A stretch of 64,000 bases of DNA, from contig DVGI01000021.1 of assembly GCA_018712805.1 (NCBI GenBank), forward strand, positions 1 to 64,000. Direction: 5' to 3'. Every line of letters starts with the position of its first letter. Position 1 is the stretch's first letter. This document shows positions 33,673 through 42,890 of the stretch, piece by piece. The DNA comes from Candidatus Fimenecus excrementavium (GTDB lineage: Bacteria; Bacillota; Clostridia; Oscillospirales; Acutalibacteraceae). The position numbers and the translations under genes were made by a program. Below the pieces are notes generated by a model that was not told the DNA's origin, made no database searches, and saw only the letters and a list, made by a program, of their open reading frames with translations.

Positions 33673-33701
33673 TTTACTTTTCTTTAGATTTATGATACAA
33701 T
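33673..33701 (+). promoter_or_regulatory. Promoter overlapping the first ATG of yabB
   Basis: TTTACT (33673-33678), 17 bp, TACAAT (33696-33701). The -10 box runs into the ATG at 33700, so transcription should start near 33708, next to the second in-frame ATG at 33709. Confidence 0.6.
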
Positions 33702-33708
33702 GACCGAT

Positions 33709-34473
33709 ATGGAACAGATAAAAAAACGGAAATCGGACCACATCGAATTTTTAAACGCAGACACGGGCGTTTTTGTGTCTGCGGCGCATACGTTCGGCAC
33801 GGACGCCATGCTTTTGGCGGACTTTGCCGCGCCGAAACGAAAAGATAAGGCTTGCGACCTCGGAACGGGCTGCGGAATCATTCCGCTTCTATGGTTCCGG
33901 GACAAGCTTTGCGCGTCCGTAGACGGCGTAGAACTTCAGGAACAGGCGTTTTTGCAGTTCCAAAAATCGATTGCCTATAATCACGCCGAAAGCGTGCTTA
34001 CGGCCTACCATTTGGATTTAAAAGAAGCGCCGGAAGTGCTTCCGAACGGCGCTTATGACCTTGTGACGATGAACCCGCCTTATAAAGCGGCGGGCGCCGG
34101 GATAAAAAGCGAAGCGGCGCACGCACAAATTGCGCGTCATGAAATCTATTGCACGCTCGACGACATCGCCAAAACCGCTTTTAAGCTGTTGAAATTCGGC
34201 GGCCGGTTTTGTGTCTGCATTCGCCCCGAACGGCTCTCGGAAGCCCTGGCGGCGATGGAGAAGCAAAGAATCGAGCCGAAACGCTTGCGGCTCGTCGCCA
34301 AAAACAAAGACTGCCCGCCGTGGCTTTGTCTTTTGGAAGGGCGAAGCGGCGGCAAGCGCGGCATGACGGTCTTGCCGAATTTGTTTTTATATGAACCCGA
34401 CGGCACCGAAAGCGAAGAACTGCGCCGAATTACCGGCGCTTATGCAGAAACAAGCCAAAAGGAGGGCGAGTGA
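33709..34473 (+). CDS. yabB: TrmN6-type tRNA/RNA adenine-N6 methyltransferase
   Basis: SAM-dependent methyltransferase of the YabB/YfiC (tRNA1Val A37 N6) family, 254 residues from the second ATG. The SAM motif I is CDLGTGCGIIPLL, and the catalytic motif of N6-adenine methylases is NPPYKA. ATG 33700 is the other possible start, but neither ATG has a ribosome binding site and the promoter overlaps the first, so a leaderless message starting at 33709 is plausible. The adjoining rsmI matches the Firmicutes order yabB-(yazA)-rsmI. Confidence 0.88.
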   Translation: MEQIKKRKSDHIEFLNADTGVFVSAAHTFGTDAMLLADFAAPKRKDKACDLGTGCGIIPLLWFRDKLCASVDGVELQEQAFLQFQKSIAYNHAESVLTAYHLDLKEAPEVLPNGAYDLVTMNPPYKAAGAGIKSEAAHAQIARHEIYCTLDDIAKTAFKLLKFGGRFCVCIRPERLSEALAAMEKQRIEPKRLRLVAKNKDCPPWLCLLEGRSGGKRGMTVLPNLFLYEPDGTESEELRRITGAYAETSQKEGE

Positions 34474-35298
34474 ATGGCAGGTGTTTTATATGTGGTCGGC
34501 ACGCCGATCGGCAACTTGTCCGACTTTTCCCCGCGCGCGGTCGAAACTTTGCAAAACTGCGATTTTATCGCGGCGGAAGACACGCGCGTGACGCAAAAAC
34601 TGCTGAACCGTTTTGAAATTCACAAGCCCATGACAAGCTATTTTGAACACAACCGCCGTGAGCGCGGCGAACAGATTTTGGCGCGGCTTCTCGGCGGGGA
34701 AAGCTGTGCACTGGTGACCGACGCGGGCATGCCCGCGATTTCCGACCCGGGCGAAGATTTGGTGAACCTTTGCCACGAACACGGCGTGCAGGTTTGCGCC
34801 GTACCCGGCCCGACGGCGTTTGCGACCGCGTTGGCGGTGGCGGGGTTGCCCACCGGGCGGTTTACCTTTGAGGGCTTTTTAAGCACCAATAAGCCGAGCC
34901 GTCGTAAGCACCTCGAAAGCCTGCTTTCGGAAGAGCGCACCATGGTGTTTTACGAAGCGCCGCACAAACTGCTTGCGACGTTAGAAGATATGTACGCCGC
35001 GTTCGGCGACCGAAAAATCGCACTGGTACGTGAGCTTACCAAAATGCACGAAACGATTGAGCGCACGACGCTTTCCGCCGCGTGCGAAAAATATAAAGAA
35101 ACGCCGCCGAAAGGCGAGTTTGTGCTCGTGGTTTCCGGCGCAGAACCCCTGCCCGACGCAAAGTGGACGCTTGACGAAGCGGTTGCATTTGCGAAAAAGC
35201 AAGTGGAAAAGGGCGTTTCCAAAAACGAAGCCGCAAAAATCGCGGCAAAAGAAAGCGGTATTAAAAAAAGCGATATTTATAAAGCGCTGACACAGTGA
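34474..35298 (+). CDS. rsmI: 16S rRNA (cytidine1402-2'-O)-methyltransferase
   Basis: 274-residue SPOUT-unrelated tetrapyrrole-methylase-type enzyme that modifies C1402 in the decoding centre of 16S rRNA. Conserved segments are LYVVGTPIGNLSDFSPRAV at the start, AAEDTRVTQKLL, LVTDAGMPAISDPGEDLV and VPGPTAFATALAVAGLP, plus MVFYEAPHKLLATL and the C-terminal VSKNEAAKIAAK helix. ATG 34474 directly abuts the stop codon of yabB, and GGAGGG lies inside yabB. Confidence 0.95.
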   Translation: MAGVLYVVGTPIGNLSDFSPRAVETLQNCDFIAAEDTRVTQKLLNRFEIHKPMTSYFEHNRRERGEQILARLLGGESCALVTDAGMPAISDPGEDLVNLCHEHGVQVCAVPGPTAFATALAVAGLPTGRFTFEGFLSTNKPSRRKHLESLLSEERTMVFYEAPHKLLATLEDMYAAFGDRKIALVRELTKMHETIERTTLSAACEKYKETPPKGEFVLVVSGAEPLPDAKWTLDEAVAFAKKQVEKGVSKNEAAKIAAKESGIKKSDIYKALTQ

Positions 35299-35309
35299 GA
35301 GGGAAATCT

Positions 35310-35885
35310 ATGGAATATTGGTATTTGTGGGTGCTTTTCGCCGTGCTTTGTTTGGTGACCGTGTTTGTTTTGTATAAAGCTTCCGGCGCTTTGCAGCAGC
35401 ACAACAACGACAAAAAGCAGCTTTTGGAAGAAATTGACCGCCTAAAAGCGTTAAAAGATAAATTTCAGCACGCCTCGAAGGAAGAAATCGAAGCGTGCGA
35501 ATCGCGGGAAGTGCTCGACGGTGTGCAGGCGGTTTTGCAAAGCAAAATTGAGCGCGCCGACGACCCGGAAACGTGCTTTTCGACATTTCCGCTGCCGAGT
35601 CAGTACCTATATACGCTGTATTATTTTTTGGAAGACAGCGAAACCGCGCTTTCGTTTTTCTTAGGGCATAACGGCGAGCCGCTTTGCTCGTTGGCGTCGC
35701 CCGCACTTGCGGCAGTCGGCGAAGAAAAACTTTCCGCTTTGGTGAAAGAGGCATACACGGCTTATAACGCCGACGACGATGTCTCCCGTTTTGACGCGCC
35801 GTTTAAAGAAGCATTCGACCGCGCGCGTATCTCAGAGCACTGCAAAACCTATGTGCTCGAAAACCGAGAAACGGTGCTCTCGTAA
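35310..35885 (+). CDS. Single-TM protein, unknown
   Basis: 191 residues. An N-terminal transmembrane helix (about 5-24) is followed by a coiled-coil (about 28-60) and a soluble cytoplasmic domain. No family is recognised. ATG 35310 follows AGAGGGA and lies 11 bp after the rsmI stop, so it is in the same operon. Confidence 0.65.
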   Translation: MEYWYLWVLFAVLCLVTVFVLYKASGALQQHNNDKKQLLEEIDRLKALKDKFQHASKEEIEACESREVLDGVQAVLQSKIERADDPETCFSTFPLPSQYLYTLYYFLEDSETALSFFLGHNGEPLCSLASPALAAVGEEKLSALVKEAYTAYNADDDVSRFDAPFKEAFDRARISEHCKTYVLENRETVLS

Positions 35886-35917
35886 CAAAAAGCCCCGTGC
35901 CGAAAAGCACGGGGAAA
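35886..35917 (-). terminator. Terminator of the XRE regulator gene
   Basis: A perfect 8-bp stem (35893-35900 with 35907-35914). The T run is on the minus strand; the hairpin also closes the plus-strand gene. Confidence 0.75.
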
Positions 35918-35924
35918 GTAAAAT

Positions 35925-36584
35925 TTATTTGTCGCTTTTGCGGCCGTCCGCCCCTGCGGCCGGCGGAACTGTGTCCGTGGCGGGGAGCAGAGCGCGAAAT
36001 TCTTTTTGCAAAATGCGTTCGCTGTTTTCCAAAATCGTTTTGACGCAAAGCGGCTCGGCGGCTTGTTTGCGGGTGGATTTTTCTTGTTTTAAAAATCCGA
36101 TTTTGACAATACTGTCCATAACGGCGGCGCTTAAAATTTCCGCCGTATCCTGCGGCAGGGTAATCCATTCTTTCGGAATGGCGCCGGTTTCGCCCGCCAA
36201 AATCGCGACACGGTAAATGGAAAGCGCAAAATAATCGCGCAGCTTGCCTGACGCCGGTCCGCTTGCCGCGGAAAGCGTGTCGTTGAGCATGACCGCCGCG
36301 CGAAACATCGTGCCCAAGCGAAATTCTTTGTCTTGCGCGGTGTCTTTTGCGTCAAATTCTTCGTTAATGGAGCGCCGTGTGTTGCTGACACCCAAAAGAT
36401 AGTCACAGCTCACGTCGTAAAACGCCGCCGCCTTGCAAATGAACTGCAAGCCGCATTCCCGAATCCCTTTTTCATAGTGGGAAAGCAGCGCGCCGGAAAT
36501 ACCGAGCGCTTCGGCGGCCTCTTTTTGGCTCAAGCCCCGTTCTTTTCGGAGGGTAGAAAGCCGCGCAGAAAATGCTTCGTTCAA
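35925..36584 (-). CDS. XRE-family transcriptional regulator
   Basis: 219 residues. The N-terminal Cro/C1 helix-turn-helix (about 8-65) reads LRKERGLSQKEAAEALGIS and GALLSHYEKGIRECGLQF, followed by a larger helical C-terminal part without recognisable motif. It is divergent from the histidine phosphatase gene with 82 bp between them, so it may control itself or that neighbour. Start ATG 36584. Confidence 0.85.
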   Translation of the reverse strand: MNEAFSARLSTLRKERGLSQKEAAEALGISGALLSHYEKGIRECGLQFICKAAAFYDVSCDYLLGVSNTRRSINEEFDAKDTAQDKEFRLGTMFRAAVMLNDTLSAASGPASGKLRDYFALSIYRVAILAGETGAIPKEWITLPQDTAEILSAAVMDSIVKIGFLKQEKSTRKQAAEPLCVKTILENSERILQKEFRALLPATDTVPPAAGADGRKSDK

Positions 36585-36599
36585 AAAAACAGCCCCTTT

Positions 36600-36655
36600 T
36601 ATACGGTTTGTATTTTTATTATATCATAAAATTGACAATTTGTATATTGTTAAAA
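36600..36655. promoter_or_regulatory. Divergent promoter/operator region
   Basis: Minus strand has TATAAT (36618-36623). Plus strand has TTGACA (36632-36637) without a good -10 box. An inverted repeat ACAAT-6-ATTGT (36635-36650) lies between them and is a candidate operator for the XRE protein. Confidence 0.4.
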
Positions 36656-36666
36656 AGGAGTCTTTT

Positions 36667-37356
36667 ATGAAAACCTATCAGCTGCATTTGATTCGCCACG
36701 CCATGACCCAGGGCAATTTAGACGGGCAGTATATCGGCCACACCGACATGGAAGCCACGCCCGAGGGGCTTAAGCAAATTGACCAGCTCAAAGAAGAATA
36801 CGGCGGATACCCCGAGGTGGACGCGGTGTTTTCAAGCCCCTTAAAACGCTGCCTGCAAACGGCGAAACGCATTTACCCCGACAAAGAGCCGATTATTATG
36901 GAAGACCTTTCCGAATATGATTTCGGCGAATTCGAAGGCAAAACCGCCGACGAGCTGAAAGACGAAGAAGCGTTTCGCACTTGGCTTGCCGGTACAAGCC
37001 CCGAAACGCCCCTGCCGTTCGGCGAAAGTCAGGTCGGGTTCAGCAACCGCGTCTGCGGGGCGCTTGTAAAAATCGTCAACGGGATTATCGAAGCCGGTGT
37101 GCCCGGCACGGCGGTGATTACCCACGGCGGTGTGATTATGGCGCTGATGTCCGCGTTTGCTATCCCCGAAGCGCCGCTCCACGAGTGGATGACCCCGAAC
37201 GCCTGCGGCTATACGCTGCGGATTGACCCGTCGATTTGGATGCGTACAGGAAAATTAGAAGCTTATGCCGAGTGCCCGGCGGTGCCGCTGACCGAAGACC
37301 AGGAACGCGCACTTTGGGACTATTATCCCGACGACTTTTTCGACGACAAAGATTAA
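36667..37356 (+). CDS. Histidine phosphatase family protein
   Basis: 229-residue member of the phosphoglycerate mutase-like superfamily, small branch. The catalytic motif is LIRHAMTQGN with His11; SSPLKRCLQTAKRIY follows, the acid/base Glu lies in EYDFGEFEGK and the second histidine in VITHGGVIM. The RHG motif reads RHA, a common variant. The substrate cannot be deduced; CobC-like and broad-specificity phosphatases look the same. ATG 36667 follows AAAAAGGAG. Confidence 0.85.
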   Translation: MKTYQLHLIRHAMTQGNLDGQYIGHTDMEATPEGLKQIDQLKEEYGGYPEVDAVFSSPLKRCLQTAKRIYPDKEPIIMEDLSEYDFGEFEGKTADELKDEEAFRTWLAGTSPETPLPFGESQVGFSNRVCGALVKIVNGIIEAGVPGTAVITHGGVIMALMSAFAIPEAPLHEWMTPNACGYTLRIDPSIWMRTGKLEAYAECPAVPLTEDQERALWDYYPDDFFDDKD

Positions 37357-37364
37357 TTTTGTGC

Positions 37365-37398
37365 GCCTGCCCGCTTTTTGCGCGGCGGGCGATTTTTT
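37365..37398 (+). terminator. Terminator after the phosphatase gene
   Basis: Stem GCCCGC/GCGGGC (37369-37374 with 37385-37390) followed by GATTTTTTG. Confidence 0.75.
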
Positions 37399-37467
37399 GC
37401 CAACATATTGCCTATAAATCCGTTCTTTTTTCGCCCGGCTTTTTACGCGCGGGCGGTAAGATTTCGG

Positions 37468-37496
37468 TTGATAAAACCAAAGAACGGTGATACAAT
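37468..37496 (+). promoter_or_regulatory. Promoter of the hexuronate operon
   Basis: TTGATA (37468-37473), 17 bp, TACAAT (37491-37496), 46 bp before ATG 37542. No obvious operator palindrome lies in between. Confidence 0.75.
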
Positions 37497-37541
37497 AAAC
37501 ACGAATGGGAAAATCTTGAAAATCAGGAAGGTGATGATCAA

Positions 37542-38612
<1,071 letters not shown>

Positions 38613-38613
38613 C

Positions 38614-39462
38614 ATGACACATGAGAATTTAAAAGGCAGAGTAGCCGTTGTAACCGGCGGCGGCGGAGTTTTGTGCGGCGATTTCGCCAAAGCACTTGCG
38701 CGCCAGGGTGTTAAAGTTGCGGTTTTGGATTTGAACGAAGCGGCGGCGCAGAAAGTCGTCGATGAAATCACCGCAGCGGGCGGCGAAGCCATTGCGGTCG
38801 GCTGCAATGTTCTCGAACCCGAAAGCATGGAAAACGCCCGCAAAATTGTCAATGAAAAGCTCGGCACGTGTGACATTCTGTTAAACGGCGCCGGCGGCAA
38901 CAATCCGAAAGGCACCACCACCAAAGAAACGCTCGAAGCGGTGGATTTGACCGATAAAGATGAAAACATCAAAACGTTCTTCGATTTGGACCCACAGGGC
39001 ATTTCATTTGTGTTCAACCTCAACTTCTTGGGCACGCTGATTCCGACCCAGGTTTTTGCGCGCGACATGGCGCAGAAAAAGAACACCTGCATCGTCATGG
39101 TCAGCTCCATGAACGCTTACCGTCCGCTGACAAAGATTCCGGCGTATTCCGCGGCAAAAGCGGCGGTCACGAACTTCACCCAGTTTATGGCGGTGCATTT
39201 TGCCGATGTAGGCATTCGCGTCAACGCGATTGCGCCCGGTTTCTTCTCGACCAACCAGAACAAAACCCTTTTGTGGAATCCCGACGGCACGCCTACGGCG
39301 CGTACCGGCAAGATTTTGGCCGCAACGCCTATGAAACGCTTCGGCGAGCCCGAAGAGCTTGACGGCACGCTGCTGTTCTTGTGCGATGAAGCCTATTCCG
39401 GGTTTATTACCGGCACGACCATTCCGGTGGACGGCGGCTTTAACGCATATTCCGGCGTATAA
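38614..39462 (+). CDS. SDR-type D-mannonate oxidoreductase (fructuronate reductase)
   Basis: 282-residue short-chain dehydrogenase. NAD(P) motif TGGGGVLCGDFAKAL, catalytic Ser and YxxxK in SSMNAYRP and PAYSAAKAA, and a C-terminal GTTIPVDGGFNAYSGV. Position right after uxuA and similarity to the Bacillus YjmF/UxuB type point to reduction of D-fructuronate to D-mannonate, which does not use the classical long-chain UxuB. Two bases after the uxuA stop, so translation is coupled. Confidence 0.88.
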   Translation: MTHENLKGRVAVVTGGGGVLCGDFAKALARQGVKVAVLDLNEAAAQKVVDEITAAGGEAIAVGCNVLEPESMENARKIVNEKLGTCDILLNGAGGNNPKGTTTKETLEAVDLTDKDENIKTFFDLDPQGISFVFNLNFLGTLIPTQVFARDMAQKKNTCIVMVSSMNAYRPLTKIPAYSAAKAAVTNFTQFMAVHFADVGIRVNAIAPGFFSTNQNKTLLWNPDGTPTARTGKILAATPMKRFGEPEELDGTLLFLCDEAYSGFITGTTIPVDGGFNAYSGV

Positions 39463-39495
39463 ATAAACGGGGCTTTCCCGGAGAGGCGGAAAAGA

Positions 39496-39762
39496 ATGTA
39501 TTGGTATTTGATTGCACTGATTTGTCTTGTCGTGGCGGTTGTGTTGCTGATTCGCTGTGTGGTGCTGCGCAAAAAAGCGGCGCGCGGGGAAGAACCAACC
39601 AAAGAAACGCCGAAATCCGGCGAGACGCTGACAATTATCGAAGGCAAAAGTGAAAAACAGCCGGCTTCCTCCAAAAAGGTGAAGTTGAGCCTTGCTTTCG
39701 GCATTTTGTTCCTTGCGCTTACGGAAGCGGCAATTCTTCTCGGCAATCATTTTGCGGTGTGA
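39496..39762 (+). CDS. Small two-helix membrane protein
   Basis: 88 residues with two hydrophobic segments (about 3-22 and 65-85) separated by a Lys/Glu-rich loop. No family is recognised. It lies between uxuB and kdgK with GAGGCGG before its ATG, so it belongs to the operon. A role in sugar-acid uptake or in sensing is possible but not shown. Confidence 0.65.
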   Translation: MYWYLIALICLVVAVVLLIRCVVLRKKAARGEEPTKETPKSGETLTIIEGKSEKQPASSKKVKLSLAFGILFLALTEAAILLGNHFAV

Positions 39763-39796
39763 CCGCTTCAAAACACTATTGACGGAGTTGACAAAA

Positions 39797-40894
39797 ATGG
39801 AATTACATTTAAAAGAACCCGGCACTTATACCTATGATATGATTTCTCTCGGCGAAATCATGCTGCGTTTGGACCCGGGTGACAGCCGAATCAAATGTGC
39901 CCGTTCCTTCCGCGTTTGGGAAGGCGGCGGCGAATATAACGTCGCAAGAGGCCTTCGCCGTTGCTTCGGCATGAAAACGGCGGCTGTGACCGCCCTTGCC
40001 GACAACGAAGTCGGTCGCTTGGTGGAGGATTTTATGCTCCAGGGCGGCGTGGACACTTCGCTTATCCAATGGAGAAAATATGACGGCATCGGCAGAACCG
40101 TTCGTAATGGCCTCAATTTCACCGAACGCGGCTACGGCGTTCGCGGCGCGGTGGGCGTTTCCGACCGCGGCAACACGGCGGCTTCGCAATTAAAAGCCGG
40201 CGACATTGACTGGGACTATATTTTCGGCACGCTCGGCGTGCGTTGGCTGCACACCGGCGGCATTTTCGCCGCGCTGTCCGACACCACGGCGGACGTGGTG
40301 ATTGAAGCGGTCAAAACCGCGAAAAAATACGGTACAATCGTTTCTTACGACTTAAACTACCGCCCGTCTTTGTGGAAAGACATCGGCGGCAAAGAAAAGG
40401 CGCAGGAAGTCAACCGCGAAATCGCAGAATACATTGACGTGATGATCGGCAACGAAGAGGACTTCACCGCCTGCCTCGGTTTCGAGGTCGAGGGCAACGA
40501 CGCAAACCTCAAATCGTTGAACATTGAGGGCTATTACAAAATGCTCGGCGAAGTCGTGAAAGTCTATCCGAACTTTAAAGTCATTGCCACCACGCTGCGC
40601 ACGGTGAAAACCGCAACGGTCAATGACTGGAGCGCGATTTGCTATGCCGACGGCAAAGTCTATAACGGACTTTCGCTGCCCGGACTTGAAATTTATGACC
40701 GAGTCGGCGGCGGCGACAGCTTCGCTTCGGGCCTTATCTATGGTTTGATAACCACCGGCGACCCGCAGAAAGCGGTCAACTACGGTGTGGCACACGGTGC
40801 ACTTGCAATGACCACCCCCGGCGACACCTCGATGGCGTCTTTGAAAGAAGTTGAGAACATCATCGGCGGCGCCGGCGCAAGAGTGCAGCGCTGA
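39797..40894 (+). CDS. kdgK: 2-keto-3-deoxygluconate kinase (PfkB family)
   Basis: Phosphorylates KDG to KDPG. The 365-residue ribokinase-fold protein has the N-terminal PfkB signature GGGEYNVARGL and the C-terminal signature with catalytic Asp, DRVGGGDSFASGL. It is somewhat longer than the usual 310-340 residues, mainly in the region after VSYDLNYRPSLW. Start ATG 39797 follows CGGAG. Assignment to KDG rather than another sugar rests on neighbouring uxuA and eda. Confidence 0.9.
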   Translation: MELHLKEPGTYTYDMISLGEIMLRLDPGDSRIKCARSFRVWEGGGEYNVARGLRRCFGMKTAAVTALADNEVGRLVEDFMLQGGVDTSLIQWRKYDGIGRTVRNGLNFTERGYGVRGAVGVSDRGNTAASQLKAGDIDWDYIFGTLGVRWLHTGGIFAALSDTTADVVIEAVKTAKKYGTIVSYDLNYRPSLWKDIGGKEKAQEVNREIAEYIDVMIGNEEDFTACLGFEVEGNDANLKSLNIEGYYKMLGEVVKVYPNFKVIATTLRTVKTATVNDWSAICYADGKVYNGLSLPGLEIYDRVGGGDSFASGLIYGLITTGDPQKAVNYGVAHGALAMTTPGDTSMASLKEVENIIGGAGARVQR

Positions 40895-40927
40895 TTTATA
40901 CCGACAAACAATACAGGAGATGTACGT

Positions 40928-41584
40928 ATGGATAAAGAACAGATTTTACAGAAAATTCAGGACTGCGGCATCGTCGCGGTTGTCCGCGCGGAATCCGTGG
41001 ATAAAGCAATCCGCATCACCGACGCCTGCATCGAGGGCGGTGTGGCGGCCATTGAACTGACCTTTACCGTGCCGCATGCGGACAAGGTGATTGAAGAATT
41101 GGCAACCCGCTATACGCCCGACCAGATTATTCTCGGCGCGGGCACGGTGCTCGACGCAACCACCGCGCGCATCGCAATGCTTTCCGGCGCGCAGTATATC
41201 GTAAGCCCCGCGCTGGATCTTGACACCCTGCATTTGTGCAACCGTTACAGAGTACCGATGATGCCCGGCATTATGAGCGTGCGCGAAGGCTTGCTCGCGA
41301 TGGAAAACGGCGCAGACATTCTGAAAGTATTCCCGGCTGACCTCTTCGGGCCGAAGATTATCAAAGACATTCGCGGGCCGATTCCTTACGCGAAAATGAT
41401 GCCCACCGGCGGCGTCAATGCGGATAACGTCGGCGAGTGGATTAAGGCCGGCGCTGTCGCGGTCGGCGCGGGGTCCTCGCTTACCGCGGGCGCAAAGACC
41501 GGTGACTACAAGCTGATTACCGAGACCGGCAAGCGCTTTGTTGCGAACATCAAGGCGGCGCGTGCCGAGCTTGCGGGCAAATAA
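40928..41584 (+). CDS. eda: KDPG aldolase
   Basis: Splits KDPG into pyruvate and glyceraldehyde-3-phosphate. The 218-residue class I aldolase has Arg20 (IVAVVR), Glu43 (GGVAAIELTF) and the Schiff-base Lys133 in DILKVFPADLFGP. Phosphate-binding MPTGGVNADN and a terminal glycine-rich AVGAGSSL complete the site. Ribosome binding site AGGAGATG; operon with kdgK. Confidence 0.95.
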   Translation: MDKEQILQKIQDCGIVAVVRAESVDKAIRITDACIEGGVAAIELTFTVPHADKVIEELATRYTPDQIILGAGTVLDATTARIAMLSGAQYIVSPALDLDTLHLCNRYRVPMMPGIMSVREGLLAMENGADILKVFPADLFGPKIIKDIRGPIPYAKMMPTGGVNADNVGEWIKAGAVAVGAGSSLTAGAKTGDYKLITETGKRFVANIKAARAELAGK

Positions 41585-41612
41585 GAATATTCAGAATTAA
41601 GGGGATAGAACC

Positions 41613-42185
41613 ATGGAAAAAACAGTTTTGATTGAAACCTCCGCACGTCACGTGCACGTCACAAAAGAAACTTTGGAAACGCTGTTCGGCAAAGGCTATC
41701 AGCTGACCAAGAAAAAAGACCTTTCCCAGCCCGGGCAGTTCGCCTGTGTGGAGCGCGTACAGGTCATCGGGCCGAAAAACAGCTTCCCGGCAGTTTCCAT
41801 TCTCGGGCCGGAGCGTTCGGCTGACCAGGTGGAAATTTCCGCTTCCGACGCAAGAACCCTCGGCATTACCGCACCCGTGCGTGAGTCCGGCGACGTTGCC
41901 GGTTCCGGTGCGTGCAAGCTGGTCGGCCCGGCGGGCGAAGTCGAACTGAAAGAAGGCGTTATCATCGCCAAAAGACATATACATATGACCCCGGAAGACG
42001 CCGAAAAATACGGCCTTTCCGATAAACAGGTTGTTTCCGTTGAAATCAAATCGGCGGAGCGTTCGCTGATTTTCGGTGACACGGTCGTGCGTGTAAGCCC
42101 GAACTATGCGCTTGCCATGCACATTGACACCGACGAATCCAACGCCGTTATGGCGCCTGCGGGCACGCTCGGCGTGATTCTGTAA
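41613..42185 (+). CDS. pduL: Phosphate acyltransferase PduL
   Basis: 190-residue phosphotransacylase that exchanges CoA of acetyl- or propionyl-CoA for phosphate and leads to ATP through acetate kinase. The two zinc-ligand motifs are SARHVHVTKE (His13, His15) and KRHIHMTPED. No microcompartment genes and no encapsulation peptide are visible, so a cytosolic housekeeping role in acetate formation is likely. It follows eda by 28 bp and is presumably cotranscribed with the uronate genes, which makes sense because they yield pyruvate. Confidence 0.92.
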   Translation: MEKTVLIETSARHVHVTKETLETLFGKGYQLTKKKDLSQPGQFACVERVQVIGPKNSFPAVSILGPERSADQVEISASDARTLGITAPVRESGDVAGSGACKLVGPAGEVELKEGVIIAKRHIHMTPEDAEKYGLSDKQVVSVEIKSAERSLIFGDTVVRVSPNYALAMHIDTDESNAVMAPAGTLGVIL

Positions 42186-42197
42186 GGGGGCATTTTC

Positions 42198-42791
42198 ATG
42201 GAGCAAAAAGCGTATAAGGCGGGCTCTTCGGCGGCTGTTCGTGCCGTGGTGACCTGCGGCGTGTTTGCGGCGATTACCGCCGTCGTGTCGCAGATTTCTT
42301 TGCCCATAGGCCCCGTGCCGATTTCCTGCTCGCTGATTGCCGTTTATTTGGCCGGGCTTCTTTTGCCGGTCAAAACCGCTTTTCTTTCGCAGCTTGTGTA
42401 TTTGCTGCTCGGCGCGGTCGGCGTGCCGGTGTTTGCCGGGTTTCAGTCCGGCGTCGCGCGTTTGGCGGGCCCCACCGGCGGCTATTTGGTTGTATTTCCG
42501 TTCGTTTCGCTGCTTGTGGCGGTGATGATGTTGATTTACGACCGCAAGCTTGCGAATAAAACCGCATTTTTGCGCGGGAGCTATATGGCGGCGGCAATGC
42601 TGCTTTCTTTGGCCGTTTGCTATGTGGTCGGCACGGCGTGGTATATGGTTTACGCCGGGACTTCTTTCGTGGCGGCACTTTCGCTGACGGCGCTGCCGTT
42701 TATTCCGGGCGACCTTGCAAAAATCGTGCTTTGCGCGGTTTTGGCGCTGTCCTTGCGCCCGAGAATTAGAAAAATACTTTTAAGAAAATAA
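42198..42791 (+). CDS. bioY: Biotin transporter BioY (ECF S component)
   Basis: 197-residue substrate-binding membrane subunit of a biotin ECF transporter. Six hydrophobic segments and the BioY segments QISLPIGPVPISCSL, LLGAVGVPVFAGFQSGVARLAGPTGGY (given here as LLGAVGVPVFAGFQ and LAGPTGGY) and FIPGDLAKIVL are present. No EcfA/EcfT genes are in the window, so it must share a general module. It lies 12 bp behind pduL, ahead of the operon terminator, an unusual place for a vitamin transporter gene. Confidence 0.93.
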   Translation: MEQKAYKAGSSAAVRAVVTCGVFAAITAVVSQISLPIGPVPISCSLIAVYLAGLLLPVKTAFLSQLVYLLLGAVGVPVFAGFQSGVARLAGPTGGYLVVFPFVSLLVAVMMLIYDRKLANKTAFLRGSYMAAAMLLSLAVCYVVGTAWYMVYAGTSFVAALSLTALPFIPGDLAKIVLCAVLALSLRPRIRKILLRK

Positions 42792-42792
42792 A

Positions 42793-42826
42793 AAACAGGC
42801 GGCAGGTTGTGCCGTCTGTTTTTTTC
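42793..42826 (+). terminator. Terminator of the hexuronate operon
   Basis: A 10-bp stem ACAGGCGGCA/TGCCGTCTGT with one G-T pair, followed by TTTTTT. Confidence 0.9.
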
Positions 42827-42832
42827 TCTCGA

Positions 42833-42861
42833 TTGCAAACCGCGAAAAGTTGTGGTATATT
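42833..42861 (+). promoter_or_regulatory. Promoter of the 42891 gene
   Basis: TTGCAA (42833-42838), 17 bp, TATATT (42856-42861). Confidence 0.65.
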
Positions 42862-42890
42862 GAAGCTATAATCAGAAAGGGGGAGTCGTT

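Noticed and set aside
33700..33708. ATG 33700 as the yabB start
   Set aside because: The -10 box of the best promoter overlaps it and no ribosome binding site precedes it, so ATG 33709 was preferred, though not proven.
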